Source: Hominisplanchenecus faecis (lineage in GTDB: Bacteria; Bacillota; Clostridia; Lachnospirales; Lachnospiraceae). From it: 64,000 nt of DNA. Below are positions 54,948-62,483 of the stretch, one piece after another. Where the stretch lies: NCBI RefSeq assembly GCF_020687205.1, contig NZ_JAJEQE010000002.1, positions 62,001 through 126,000 on the forward strand, given 5' to 3'. Made by a program: the position numbers and the translations under genes. Each line of letters starts with the position of its first letter. Positions within the stretch are counted from its first letter, which is position 1. The notes below the pieces were generated by a model. It saw only the letters and a list, made by a program, of their open reading frames with translations. It was not told where the DNA came from and made no database searches.

Positions 54948-55199
54948 TTGAAACGATTTCTTTTCTGTTTTCCACAGAGATCTGCTGTACTTGCCAGACA
55001 GAGGATGGCTTCCATTCTTTATATGGATCGCCTGGACTGCCCGGAAGATACGGTAAAATATCTGAAACGTGACATAAGAAAAGTGATCGAAAAGTACCTG
55101 AATATTGAAAATGCGGATGTCAGTATCCGCATGGATATCAAAAGAGAAGTAAAGCAAGGGGTTAAAGATGTTAAGACAATACAAATTGAAAGATTATAA
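54948..55199 (+). CDS. minE: Cell division topological factor MinE
   Basis: Stimulates the MinD ATPase and limits MinC-MinD to the poles. The 83 residues have the N-terminal amphipathic and MinD-binding part (FPQRSAVLARQRMASILYMDR) and the C-terminal topological domain (LKRDIRKVIEKYLNIENADVSI). The TTG start follows GAAGGGAG, and an ATG is not available at that end. The last 32 bases overlap the start of rodA, which is unusual. Confidence 0.87.
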   Translation: MKRFLFCFPQRSAVLARQRMASILYMDRLDCPEDTVKYLKRDIRKVIEKYLNIENADVSIRMDIKREVKQGVKDVKTIQIERL

Positions 55200-56271
55200 A
55201 TTCAGACTGGTTCTTTGGGTTTTGATCCTGTCAGTAATCGGTATCATGGTGATCGGCAGTGCGAATGGCAGTTATCAAATGAAACAGATGATCGGTATGG
55301 GCGTCGGAATTGTTTTTATGATCATGGTGTCTTTGATGGATTATTTGTGGATCAGCAATTTTTACTGGATCTACTATATTGGCGGTCTGGTGCTTCTGAT
55401 CGCAGTACGTTTCTTCGGAACAGAGGTAAACGGTGCAAAGCGTTGGATTGACTTTGGCGGTTTTAGCTTTCAGCCATCTGATATCATGAAGATTGTGGTA
55501 ATCATCTTTTTTACTCGTTTTTTCATGAAGCATGAAGAGGATCTCAATAAACCGCAGACTATTTTAAAAGCTGTCGGACTGGTGGCGATCCCATGGTTCC
55601 TTATTTATAAACAGCCGGATTTGTCTACCAGTATCGTTGTGCTTCTGATTTTCTGCACAATATATTTTATTGCAGGCTTGAGTTCTAAAATAATCGGTGG
55701 TATGATACTGATATGCATACCGCTTGTAGTCATCGGAGCGATGCTTGTGACACAGCCGGATCAGAAAATTCTGAAGGGGTATCAGCACGATCGAATTATG
55801 GGGTGGCTTCAGCCTGAAAAATATCCTGACATTTCTTATCAGCAGACAAACTCTAAAATTGCAATTGGTTCCGGCCAGCTTTATGGCAAAGGGCTGAACA
55901 ACAGTGATGTCAATTCTGTAAAAAACGGTAATTTTATCGCAGAACCGCAGACAGACTTTATTTTTGCAGTTGCAGGAGAAGAGCTTGGATTTTTAGGCTG
56001 CTGTCTGATCGTTGCACTGGAATTTCTGATCGCACTGGAGTGTATTATGGTCGGGAAAAATGCAAGGGATGTTTCCGGGACGCTGATATGCTGCGGCATG
56101 GCGGCTTTGATTGCATTTCAGAGTTTTATCAATATATGCGTTGCGACTGGCCTGATGCCGAACACCGGACTGCCGCTGCCATTTGTAAGTTACGGACTAA
56201 CATCATTGATCAGTCTTTACATTGGGATTGGCATGGTTCTGAATATAGGACTGCAGGTACGAAAATATTAA
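55168..56271 (+). CDS. rodA: Rod shape-determining SEDS protein RodA
   Basis: A peptidoglycan glycosyltransferase of the SEDS family that works with the elongation PBP of the same operon. The 367 residues hold about nine or ten membrane helices. Signature segments are AKRWIDFGGFSFQPSDIMKI, QPDLSTSIVVL and GLMPNTGLPLPFVSYGLTSLI near the end. The ATG at 55168 starts within minE in another frame. mgsA follows after 30 bases. The presence of mreBCD and mrdA in the same operon favours RodA over FtsW. Confidence 0.94.
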   Translation: MLRQYKLKDYKFRLVLWVLILSVIGIMVIGSANGSYQMKQMIGMGVGIVFMIMVSLMDYLWISNFYWIYYIGGLVLLIAVRFFGTEVNGAKRWIDFGGFSFQPSDIMKIVVIIFFTRFFMKHEEDLNKPQTILKAVGLVAIPWFLIYKQPDLSTSIVVLLIFCTIYFIAGLSSKIIGGMILICIPLVVIGAMLVTQPDQKILKGYQHDRIMGWLQPEKYPDISYQQTNSKIAIGSGQLYGKGLNNSDVNSVKNGNFIAEPQTDFIFAVAGEELGFLGCCLIVALEFLIALECIMVGKNARDVSGTLICCGMAALIAFQSFINICVATGLMPNTGLPLPFVSYGLTSLISLYIGIGMVLNIGLQVRKY

Positions 56272-56301
56272 AATGGAGAAGATACAAAGGAGGGCTGATT
56301 T

Positions 56302-56697
56302 ATGAATATAGGACTTATTGCACATGATTCCAAAAAGAAGCTGATGCAGAATTTCTGCATTGCCTACAGAGGAATATTATGTAAAAATGAATTATATGCA
56401 ACAGGAACGACAGGAAGACTTGTGGAGGAGGTTACCAATTTGAACGTCCACAAATTTCTTGCCGGACATCTGGGAGGAGAACACCAGATGGGAGCCCAGA
56501 TTGAGAATAATCAGATTGACCTTATGATTTTTCTGAGAAACCCGATGGGAGCAAAACCACATGAGCCGGATACGAAGAATATCTTTCGACTCTGTGACAT
56601 GCATAATATCCCACTTGCCACCAATCTGGCAACAGCAGAACTGCTGATAAAATCCCTCGACCGAGGAGATCTTGAATGGCGGGAGATGTACAAATAA
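56302..56697 (+). CDS. mgsA: Methylglyoxal synthase-like protein
   Basis: A 131-residue protein of the MgsA family, which turns dihydroxyacetone phosphate into methylglyoxal. Family parts seen are IGLIAHDSKKKLM, ATGTTGRLVEEV, GHLGGEHQMG, KPHEPDTKN and IPLATNLATAELLI. With E. coli numbering (offset 11), H98 and D101 are kept as H87 and D90, but the catalytic base D71 is E60 and D91 is N80. Activity may be reduced or altered. The GGAGG site is good. It is translated with rodA upstream and overlaps the carboxypeptidase gene. Confidence 0.85.
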   Translation: MNIGLIAHDSKKKLMQNFCIAYRGILCKNELYATGTTGRLVEEVTNLNVHKFLAGHLGGEHQMGAQIENNQIDLMIFLRNPMGAKPHEPDTKNIFRLCDMHNIPLATNLATAELLIKSLDRGDLEWREMYK

Positions 56698-57761
56698 TGG
56701 AATCAACAGGAAAAAATACAAGACGGGAACGCAATCGTCGCACACCGGTACAGCCGCCGAAAAAAGAACATAAGATCAGCCTGATGAAGGTTGGCATTTC
56801 ATTTCTTATCGTGATAGCACTTGTTCTCGGCTCCGTTTCCGTAGTAACAGTGATCAAAAACAGAGAGATTCACCTTTCCAATCTTTACGACAAAAGCAAT
56901 GCGGTTTTTGGTATAGAGAAAGTTCAGTTCAATGCCAACAGAGCGGCTGCTTTTTCTGAAAATCTGTGTGTATCGGATGGAACAGAAGACGATTCTTCCT
57001 TAAATCTTACCTCAGGAGCAGCTGGTTCTTTTGATCTGGCATCCGGGGAAGTAGACTATGCACAGAATATTTTTAACAAGATGTATCCGGCAAGTATCAC
57101 AAAAGTCATGACGGCTCTTGTGACTTTGAAAAACTGCAGCCTGGATGAAACCGTAACAGTTGGAGAGGAATGTCAGGATATTGAAAGCGGATCCTCCGTC
57201 TGTATGATCGAGCCGGGAGATCAGCTTACCGTTGAGCAGCTTTTATACGGTCTGCTTTTGAATTCCGGAAACGATGCTGCCATGTCTTTAGCTGTCTATG
57301 TCGGCGGTACCGTTGACAATTTTGTCAATATGATGAACGAAGAGGCGGCATCTCTTGGAGCGACCGGGACACATTTTGCCAATCCGCATGGTCTTCATGA
57401 CGAAAATCATTATACAACGGCATATGATATTTATTTGATGTTTCAGGAAGCATTAAAGTATGATGCCTTTCAGGAAATTATCGGTTCATCTGAATACTAT
57501 AGTATCTTTATCCGCGATAATGACAAGTATGGTATCATGTGGCAGTCAACGAACTATTATCACATCGGAGAGGCAACTCCGCCTCAGGATGTAGAGGTGA
57601 TCGGCGGTAAGACAGGTACTACGGATGAGGCCGGAAGCTGCCTCTGTCTGCTCGCAAAAGATAAATATGGGGATTCTCATGTCTCAATTATCCTCAATGC
57701 AGGTGATAAAGAAACATTATATGCCGAAATGAATAAATTATTGTCTAAAATTAACAATTAA
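56676..57761 (+). CDS. D-alanyl-D-alanine carboxypeptidase (S11, DacF-like)
   Basis: A low-molecular-weight PBP of up to 361 residues that trims D-Ala from peptidoglycan stem peptides. The S11 motifs are YPASITKVMTAL (SxxK), LNSGNDAAMSLA (SxN) and VIGGKTGTTDEAGSCL (KTG). A membrane segment (about 40-59) follows a basic N-terminus; no C-terminal anchor is seen. Two starts are possible: ATG 56676 (GAGGAG eight bases upstream, inside mgsA) or ATG 56697, which touches the mgsA stop. The protein is likely bitopic rather than secreted. Confidence 0.87.
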   Translation: MAGDVQIMESTGKNTRRERNRRTPVQPPKKEHKISLMKVGISFLIVIALVLGSVSVVTVIKNREIHLSNLYDKSNAVFGIEKVQFNANRAAAFSENLCVSDGTEDDSSLNLTSGAAGSFDLASGEVDYAQNIFNKMYPASITKVMTALVTLKNCSLDETVTVGEECQDIESGSSVCMIEPGDQLTVEQLLYGLLLNSGNDAAMSLAVYVGGTVDNFVNMMNEEAASLGATGTHFANPHGLHDENHYTTAYDIYLMFQEALKYDAFQEIIGSSEYYSIFIRDNDKYGIMWQSTNYYHIGEATPPQDVEVIGGKTGTTDEAGSCLCLLAKDKYGDSHVSIILNAGDKETLYAEMNKLLSKINN

Positions 57762-57764
57762 AGG

Positions 57765-57793
57765 TTGTAATTTTTCTAAATATACACTATAAT
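57765..57793 (+). promoter_or_regulatory. Promoter for the P-loop gene at 57838
   Basis: TTGTAA at 57765-57770, a 17-base spacer and TATAAT at 57788-57793. A second TATAAT-like element follows ten bases later. The leader is about 40 bases and ends with TAAAGGAGGAG. Confidence 0.7.
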
Positions 57794-57837
57794 CAACATA
57801 TAATATTTAGGTCGCCGGACTAAAGGAGGAGATTATA

Positions 57838-58257
57838 ATGATACAGATCATTGCAGGCAAAAAGGGTAAAGGAAAAACAAAACATCTGTTGGACAAAGTA
57901 AATGCAGAAGTAAAAGAAGTGCACGGAAATATTGTTTATCTCGATAAGAGTTCTAAACATATGTACGAGCTGAACAACAAAGTTCGTCTGGTCGATACTT
58001 CAGAATTTGGTTTGTCAAGCAGTGATGGATTTATCGGATTTATCTGTGGCATTATTTCACAGGATCACGATCTGGAGCAGATGTATCTGGACAGCTTTCT
58101 GAAAATTGCCAAACTGGAAGATGCAGATATCACAGAGACCATCGATAAATTGGATGAGCTGGGCGAGAAATATAATATAACTTTTGTTTTAAGTATTTCT
58201 CTGGATGCAGATGATCTTCCGGGAAATGCAAAATCAAAAGTCATTGTATCTTTATAA
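57838..58257 (+). CDS. Small P-loop protein of unknown function
   Basis: A 139-residue protein that opens directly on a Walker A motif, IIAGKKGKGKTKHLLDKVN (G-x4-GKT). A DNA- or protein-binding domain is not visible. Between residues 25 and 139 there are alternating strands (NIVYLDK, FVLSISLDADDLP) and helices, compatible with a minimal P-loop NTPase core. Walker B may be the acidic end of FVLSISLDAD. Homologues are often labelled PilT-like in databases, but the length and lack of pilus genes argue against that. Its own promoter and terminator make it a single-gene unit. Confidence 0.72.
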   Translation: MIQIIAGKKGKGKTKHLLDKVNAEVKEVHGNIVYLDKSSKHMYELNNKVRLVDTSEFGLSSSDGFIGFICGIISQDHDLEQMYLDSFLKIAKLEDADITETIDKLDELGEKYNITFVLSISLDADDLPGNAKSKVIVSL

Positions 58258-58301
58258 GTGAAAAGCTTTGATTTTCTATGGATGCAGCAAGCAATCTTTG
58301 C

Positions 58302-58330
58302 AGGCAGGACGGTTTTCCGTCCTGCCTTTC
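58302..58330 (+). terminator. Terminator after the P-loop gene
   Basis: AGGCAGGACGG and CCGTCCTGCCT form an 11-bp perfect stem with a TTTT loop, followed by TTC. It ends the 57838 gene and lies upstream (convergent) of the minus-strand DUF378 gene. Confidence 0.85.
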
Positions 58331-58375
58331 TAATTCAGAGGAAAGGGCTCTGTAAAATATTTACACTGAAAATCT

Positions 58376-58591
58376 TTATCTGGCATCATCAACCTGGCAG
58401 ATGCGTCCGTAAGTACTGATCAGATACAATCCTGACAGACCGACCAGTGTATAAATGATCCTGGAGAGCCAGCTCATGTCTCCAAAGAGGAAAGCGACCA
58501 GGTCAAAGCGGAAAATGCCGATCAGTCCCCAGTTGATCGCTCCGATAATAGAAAGTGTAAGACAAGTATAGTCCAGTCCTTTTACATTCAT
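58376..58591 (-). CDS. DUF378 membrane protein
   Basis: A 71-residue membrane protein with two hydrophobic helices (about 8-26 and 44-62) around a short loop. INWGLIGIFRFDLVAFLFG is the family core. The function is unknown, and the gene often stands alone. AAAGGAG precedes the ATG on the minus strand. It is divergent from the HlyD-like gene, with a 15-bp palindrome between them. Confidence 0.85.
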   Translation of the reverse strand: MNVKGLDYTCLTLSIIGAINWGLIGIFRFDLVAFLFGDMSWLSRIIYTLVGLSGLYLISTYGRICQVDDAR

Positions 58592-58651
58592 ATATTTTAA
58601 CTCCTTTCATCGTTTATCTCTATTTTTTCCTGAAATTAAATATTTATTCCA

Positions 58652-58680
58652 TTGTTTCTGAAACAAGAACGTGGTAGAAT
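58652..58680 (+). promoter_or_regulatory. Promoter with a palindromic operator before the HlyD-like gene
   Basis: TTGTTTC-T-GAAACAA (58652-58666) is a perfect 15-base palindrome. Its left half supplies a -35 box (TTGTTT), and TAGAAT at 58675-58680 follows after 17 bases. A repressor or activator dimer may bind there. Such a site lies between two divergent genes, but no regulator gene is adjacent. Confidence 0.5.
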
Positions 58681-58732
58681 GATATCTGTTCAAAAATTTC
58701 TCAGCTAAGATGAAAATAAGGAGGCGTATTGG

Positions 58733-60244
58733 TTGATTGCAAAAAAGAATAGTAAGAAGATTGTAAAGTATAAAAAATATATTGGCATAAATATTGGTAC
58801 ACTGCTGTTTGGAATTGTATTTGTTTATATGATGGTCTGTATCGTCATGTATCTGACTTCGACGCACATTGCACCATATGAAGTAAAAAAAGGCAGTCTG
58901 TCCGGAAATTATAAATATACAGCACTCGCACTGAAATCAGAAACCGTTGTAGAAGCACCGGAATCCGGAGCTGTTACTTACTATGCAAGAGAAGGAACAG
59001 AAATCGGTAAAAATGGTGTGATCTGTTCTATCAACGAAAACGGAACAACAAGAACAGAACGGACATCGGCATCATCACAGACTACAGAGTCAGCATCGCT
59101 CACAGAAAGTACGGAATTGTCTGAAAGTACAACAGAAAGTTCCGCTGAGACAGAAACAACGATTGAAAGTACAGATGAGAAAGAGGATGCATTGCAAACT
59201 ACAGATACTTCCGAAAGCGGAACACTATCTGCCGCAGATGCAAAAAAACTGTGTGCTGCGGCTGCCGGATATGCGTCTGCTTTTTCAGGTCAGAACTTTC
59301 AGAAAGCATATGATATGAAGGCGGATGTAGAAAGTGCCGTTTTAGATCTCTATACAGAAGATGTTTACGGAAATGCAGACGAAGGCAGTCTGTTCAATGT
59401 ATGTCGAACGGATGGACCTGGTATTGTGGTTTATTCGGTGGATGGCTTTGAAGATGTAAAAGCGGAAGATGTGACAACTGATATGTTTTCTATGAAGGCA
59501 TATCACAAAGAAAATCTTCGTCTGAACGGAACAGCCAAAAGTGGAGATCCGTTATATAAACTGGTGACAGAGGATAACTGGTCTCTGATTCTGCCAATTG
59601 ACAATAAAATTGTTTCCGAACTGACGGATCAGAGCTCTGTTACGATCCGTTTTCTGAAAGATGGTACAACGGCAGATGCTACAGTGTCGGTTGTTCAGAA
59701 CAAGAATACCTATTTTGCAAAGCTGGATATGGATCATTCTGTTGTGCGTTTTGCATCGGATCGCTTTCTGGATATTGAATTACTTTTAAATAAGAAGAGT
59801 GGATTGAAGATACCAAAAACTGCAATCGAACAGCGGAATTTCTATATTATTCCGCAGGAATATGTGATTTCCAATAACGATGACAGCAATGAGGTTACAG
59901 TTCTGGTGGAAACCTATACAAACAGTGGAAAATCAGAACAAAAATATAAAACAACAACGGTTTACGAAAAAGTGGATGATAACTACTATGTGGATATCAA
60001 TGAATTTTCAGAGGGCGATTATATCGTTCGGAAGAATTCCAGCAACAAGTATCGAATCGAAGAGATTGCATCCCTTCAGGGAGTCTATAATATCAACAAA
60101 GGTTATGCTGTTTTCCGTGAAGTGACTGTGATCGCAGAGAACGAGGAATACTGTATTGTGGCAGATGACGATACGTTTGGACTGGCACAGTACGATCATA
60201 TTGCACTGGATGCGGATACGGTTTCCGACGATCAGCTGTTATGA
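58733..60244 (+). CDS. HlyD-like membrane protein with Ser/Thr/Glu-rich insert
   Basis: A 503-residue protein with one membrane segment (about 20-43) and an external part. A biotinyl/lipoyl-like strand set follows (VVEAPESGAVTYYAREGTEI), then, where HlyD adaptors have a coiled-coil hairpin, there is a 60-residue Ser/Thr/Glu-rich stretch and a helix. The second half of the barrel is at about 260-350. The C-terminus has a further strand-rich domain. Transport adaptor function is not certain because no ABC or other pump genes are adjacent. The TTG start has AAGGAGG eight bases before it. The gene precedes yggS and sepF. Confidence 0.78.
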   Translation: MIAKKNSKKIVKYKKYIGINIGTLLFGIVFVYMMVCIVMYLTSTHIAPYEVKKGSLSGNYKYTALALKSETVVEAPESGAVTYYAREGTEIGKNGVICSINENGTTRTERTSASSQTTESASLTESTELSESTTESSAETETTIESTDEKEDALQTTDTSESGTLSAADAKKLCAAAAGYASAFSGQNFQKAYDMKADVESAVLDLYTEDVYGNADEGSLFNVCRTDGPGIVVYSVDGFEDVKAEDVTTDMFSMKAYHKENLRLNGTAKSGDPLYKLVTEDNWSLILPIDNKIVSELTDQSSVTIRFLKDGTTADATVSVVQNKNTYFAKLDMDHSVVRFASDRFLDIELLLNKKSGLKIPKTAIEQRNFYIIPQEYVISNNDDSNEVTVLVETYTNSGKSEQKYKTTTVYEKVDDNYYVDINEFSEGDYIVRKNSSNKYRIEEIASLQGVYNINKGYAVFREVTVIAENEEYCIVADDDTFGLAQYDHIALDADTVSDDQLL

Positions 60245-60284
60245 TCCTGTTTACAGAGAAAAAGATAGTGGAGGTATAAGAAAC

Positions 60285-60977
60285 ATGATAAAAGAAAATT
60301 TGCAGGAAGTAGAGAGACGTATCTGTGAAGCTTGTAAGAGAAGCGGAAGAGACCGCAGTGAGGTACAGTTGATCGCCGTCAGCAAAACAAAACCGGTGTC
60401 GATGATCGAAGAGGCCTATGCGGAAGGAATTCGCAGATTTGGAGAAAACAAGCCGCAGGAGCTGCGTGACAAATACGAAGAAATGGAAAAAGATATCAAA
60501 TGGCATATGATCGGTCATTTACAGAGAAATAAAGTAAAATATGTGGTAGGGCGTGCAGCTCTGATTCATTCCGTGGATTCTGTCCGACTGGCAGAGGCGA
60601 TAGACCAGGAAGCGGAGAAAAAAGGAATTGTGATGCCGGTTCTGGTGGAAGTAAATGTTGCATCAGAAGAGAGTAAGTTTGGTGTTCGTGTAGAAGAATG
60701 TGCAGATTTCATCGAAAACATTGCCAAAATGGAGCATATTTCTGTAGAAGGACTGATGACGATTGCACCTTTTGTAGAAAACGCCGAGGATAATCGCAAA
60801 TATTTTGCAAAATTAAGAGAATTATCAGTTGACATATCAGCCAAAAACATAGATAATGTTAATATGCGTGATCTCAGTATGGGTATGACCGGAGATTATG
60901 AGGTTGCAATCGAGGAAGGTGCTACCATGGTTCGAGTCGGAACAGGTATCTTCGGAGAACGCAATTACAATTTGTGA
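60285..60977 (+). CDS. yggS: YggS family PLP homeostasis protein
   Basis: A 230-residue PLP-binding protein that keeps free pyridoxal phosphate in balance and affects amino acid pools. The PLP lysine is in LIAVSKTKP; GENKPQELRDKY, WHMIGHLQRNK, EVNVASEESKFG and LSMGMTGDYEVAIEEGATMVRVGTGIFG read in parts follow the family pattern. The ATG at 60285 has GGAGG upstream; the longer frame is the HlyD gene in another frame. yggS and sepF are neighbours in most Firmicutes. Confidence 0.95.
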   Translation: MIKENLQEVERRICEACKRSGRDRSEVQLIAVSKTKPVSMIEEAYAEGIRRFGENKPQELRDKYEEMEKDIKWHMIGHLQRNKVKYVVGRAALIHSVDSVRLAEAIDQEAEKKGIVMPVLVEVNVASEESKFGVRVEECADFIENIAKMEHISVEGLMTIAPFVENAEDNRKYFAKLRELSVDISAKNIDNVNMRDLSMGMTGDYEVAIEEGATMVRVGTGIFGERNYNL

Positions 60978-60999
60978 TAAAAGCAGATAGGAGAACAAA

Positions 61000-61611
61000 A
61001 TGGGAGTATTAGATAGATTCTTAAATGCCATGAAACTGAATGACAATGATGGATTTGATGACGATGACTTTCTGGATGACGAAATGGATGATTTCGAAGA
61101 AGAAGCTCCAAAAAAGAGATTCTTCAAAAAGCAGAATGAAGAAGACGATTTAGGTGATCTGGATATGGATGAGAAAGTGCCTTCCGGAAAAGAAAAGAGC
61201 AAGGCAAAATCTTTCCAGAAATCCGGAAGCACTTCTTCTCCTCGTCCGTACAGTACATCATCTGCAAAGACCAGCAACTCCGGTAAGATTTCTCAGATGC
61301 GTACGACAAAAAAATCCGTTGCCGGAATGGAAGTATGTGTAATCAAACCGCGTTCTATGGAAGACACAAGAGAGATTACCGATACACTGCTTGCAAATTG
61401 CACAGTTGTACTGAATATGGAAGGTCTTGATGTTGATATTGCACAGAGAATCATTGATTTTTCATCTGGTTCCTGCTATGCAATCGACGGTAATCTTCAG
61501 AAAGTCAGCAATTTTATTTTTATCATTACGCCATCCGGTGTGGAAGTTTCCGGAGATTTTCAGGAAATTTTGAATGGTGTTGATATGCCGTCTCTTGGAA
61601 ACAAGTTTTAG
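61000..61611 (+). CDS. sepF: Cell division protein SepF
   Basis: An FtsZ-bundling and membrane-binding division protein of 203 residues. It has the N-terminal amphipathic helix (MGVLDRFLNAMKL), a long acidic, low-complexity linker (about 15-100) and the C-terminal SepF core (MEVCVIKPRSMEDTREI, LDVDIAQRIIDFSSGSCYAI, IFIITPSGVEVSG). AGGAGAAC precedes the ATG. ylmH follows after ten bases. The family is typical of Gram-positive division clusters. Confidence 0.96.
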   Translation: MGVLDRFLNAMKLNDNDGFDDDDFLDDEMDDFEEEAPKKRFFKKQNEEDDLGDLDMDEKVPSGKEKSKAKSFQKSGSTSSPRPYSTSSAKTSNSGKISQMRTTKKSVAGMEVCVIKPRSMEDTREITDTLLANCTVVLNMEGLDVDIAQRIIDFSSGSCYAIDGNLQKVSNFIFIITPSGVEVSGDFQEILNGVDMPSLGNKF

Positions 61612-61621
61612 GAGAAAGTAA

Positions 61622-62416
61622 ATGGATAAGATGGAGGAACGCACAAGGCAGCGTATCCTGGATCTGGCAAATCTGGCAGATCGAAGAGGAATCATCACTT
61701 ACACAGATTTTATGAATCTGAATGAATTAAATATTTTTCACAGCACGGTCGGAAAGATTCCATTTGTTCGATGGAAACTTTTCGGCGGTTATGCAAAAGC
61801 AGAGCGTCAGTTGGCAGCGTTTATCCCTGATGCTCTTTATTTTCGTTATGATTTTTCGCAAAAGGGCGATTCGGATGAAGATGCTATACCATTTCCAATC
61901 GTATGTCTTCAGATCAGACCCCTGAATCTGAAATTTGCAGAGAAACTTTCACACAGAGATTATCTTGGAGCCATCTTGAATCTGGGCATAGACCGTTCGG
62001 TTACCGGTGATATCCTGATTGACGAGGAATGTGCCTATCTTTTCTGTATGCAGAAAATAGCAGATTTTCTGTGTGATAACCTGACACGGATCCGGCATAC
62101 AACAGTTTTATGTCAGGTGTTTGAGGGAGAAAGAAAAGAAATCCCGCTGCGTACGGAAAAAATAGAAGGAACGGTTGCTTCTGTACGTCTGGATACTCTG
62201 CTTGCCCTGGCATGGAAAACTTCCAGAAGCAGTCTGGTCGGAATGATTGAAGATGGCCGCGTTTTTGTAAATGGAAAATGCATTACTTCAAATGGATATC
62301 ATGTAAAAGAGAATGATCTGATATCAGCCAGAGGTATGGGAAGATTTGTATACGAAGGCATGCTTTCACAGACCAAAAAGGGACGTTACCTTGTAAAACT
62401 TGAAAAATATGTTTAA
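61622..62416 (+). CDS. YlmH family S4-domain RNA-binding protein
   Basis: A 264-residue protein with the YlmH N-terminal fold (about 1-180: RILDLANLADRRGIITYTDFMNLNE, and LGIDRSVTGDILIDEE) and a C-terminal S4 RNA-binding domain (about 188-250: LDTLLALAWKTSRSSLVGMIEDGRVFVNGK read in parts). The family is found in the sepF cluster of Gram-positive bacteria; Bacillus work links it to ribosome rescue. The gap of 68 bases to aroB shows no clear terminator. Confidence 0.9.
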   Translation: MDKMEERTRQRILDLANLADRRGIITYTDFMNLNELNIFHSTVGKIPFVRWKLFGGYAKAERQLAAFIPDALYFRYDFSQKGDSDEDAIPFPIVCLQIRPLNLKFAEKLSHRDYLGAILNLGIDRSVTGDILIDEECAYLFCMQKIADFLCDNLTRIRHTTVLCQVFEGERKEIPLRTEKIEGTVASVRLDTLLALAWKTSRSSLVGMIEDGRVFVNGKCITSNGYHVKENDLISARGMGRFVYEGMLSQTKKGRYLVKLEKYV

Positions 62417-62483
62417 ACAGCTCAGCGATTCTGGAAAATCGGATTCCGCATGTATTCGATGAATGGAACAGGAGGTAAAAACA

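Noticed and set aside
57838-58257. A PilT/type IV pilus role for the P-loop protein
   Set aside because: It is far shorter than PilT ATPases, lacks their conserved boxes, and no pilus genes are in the window.
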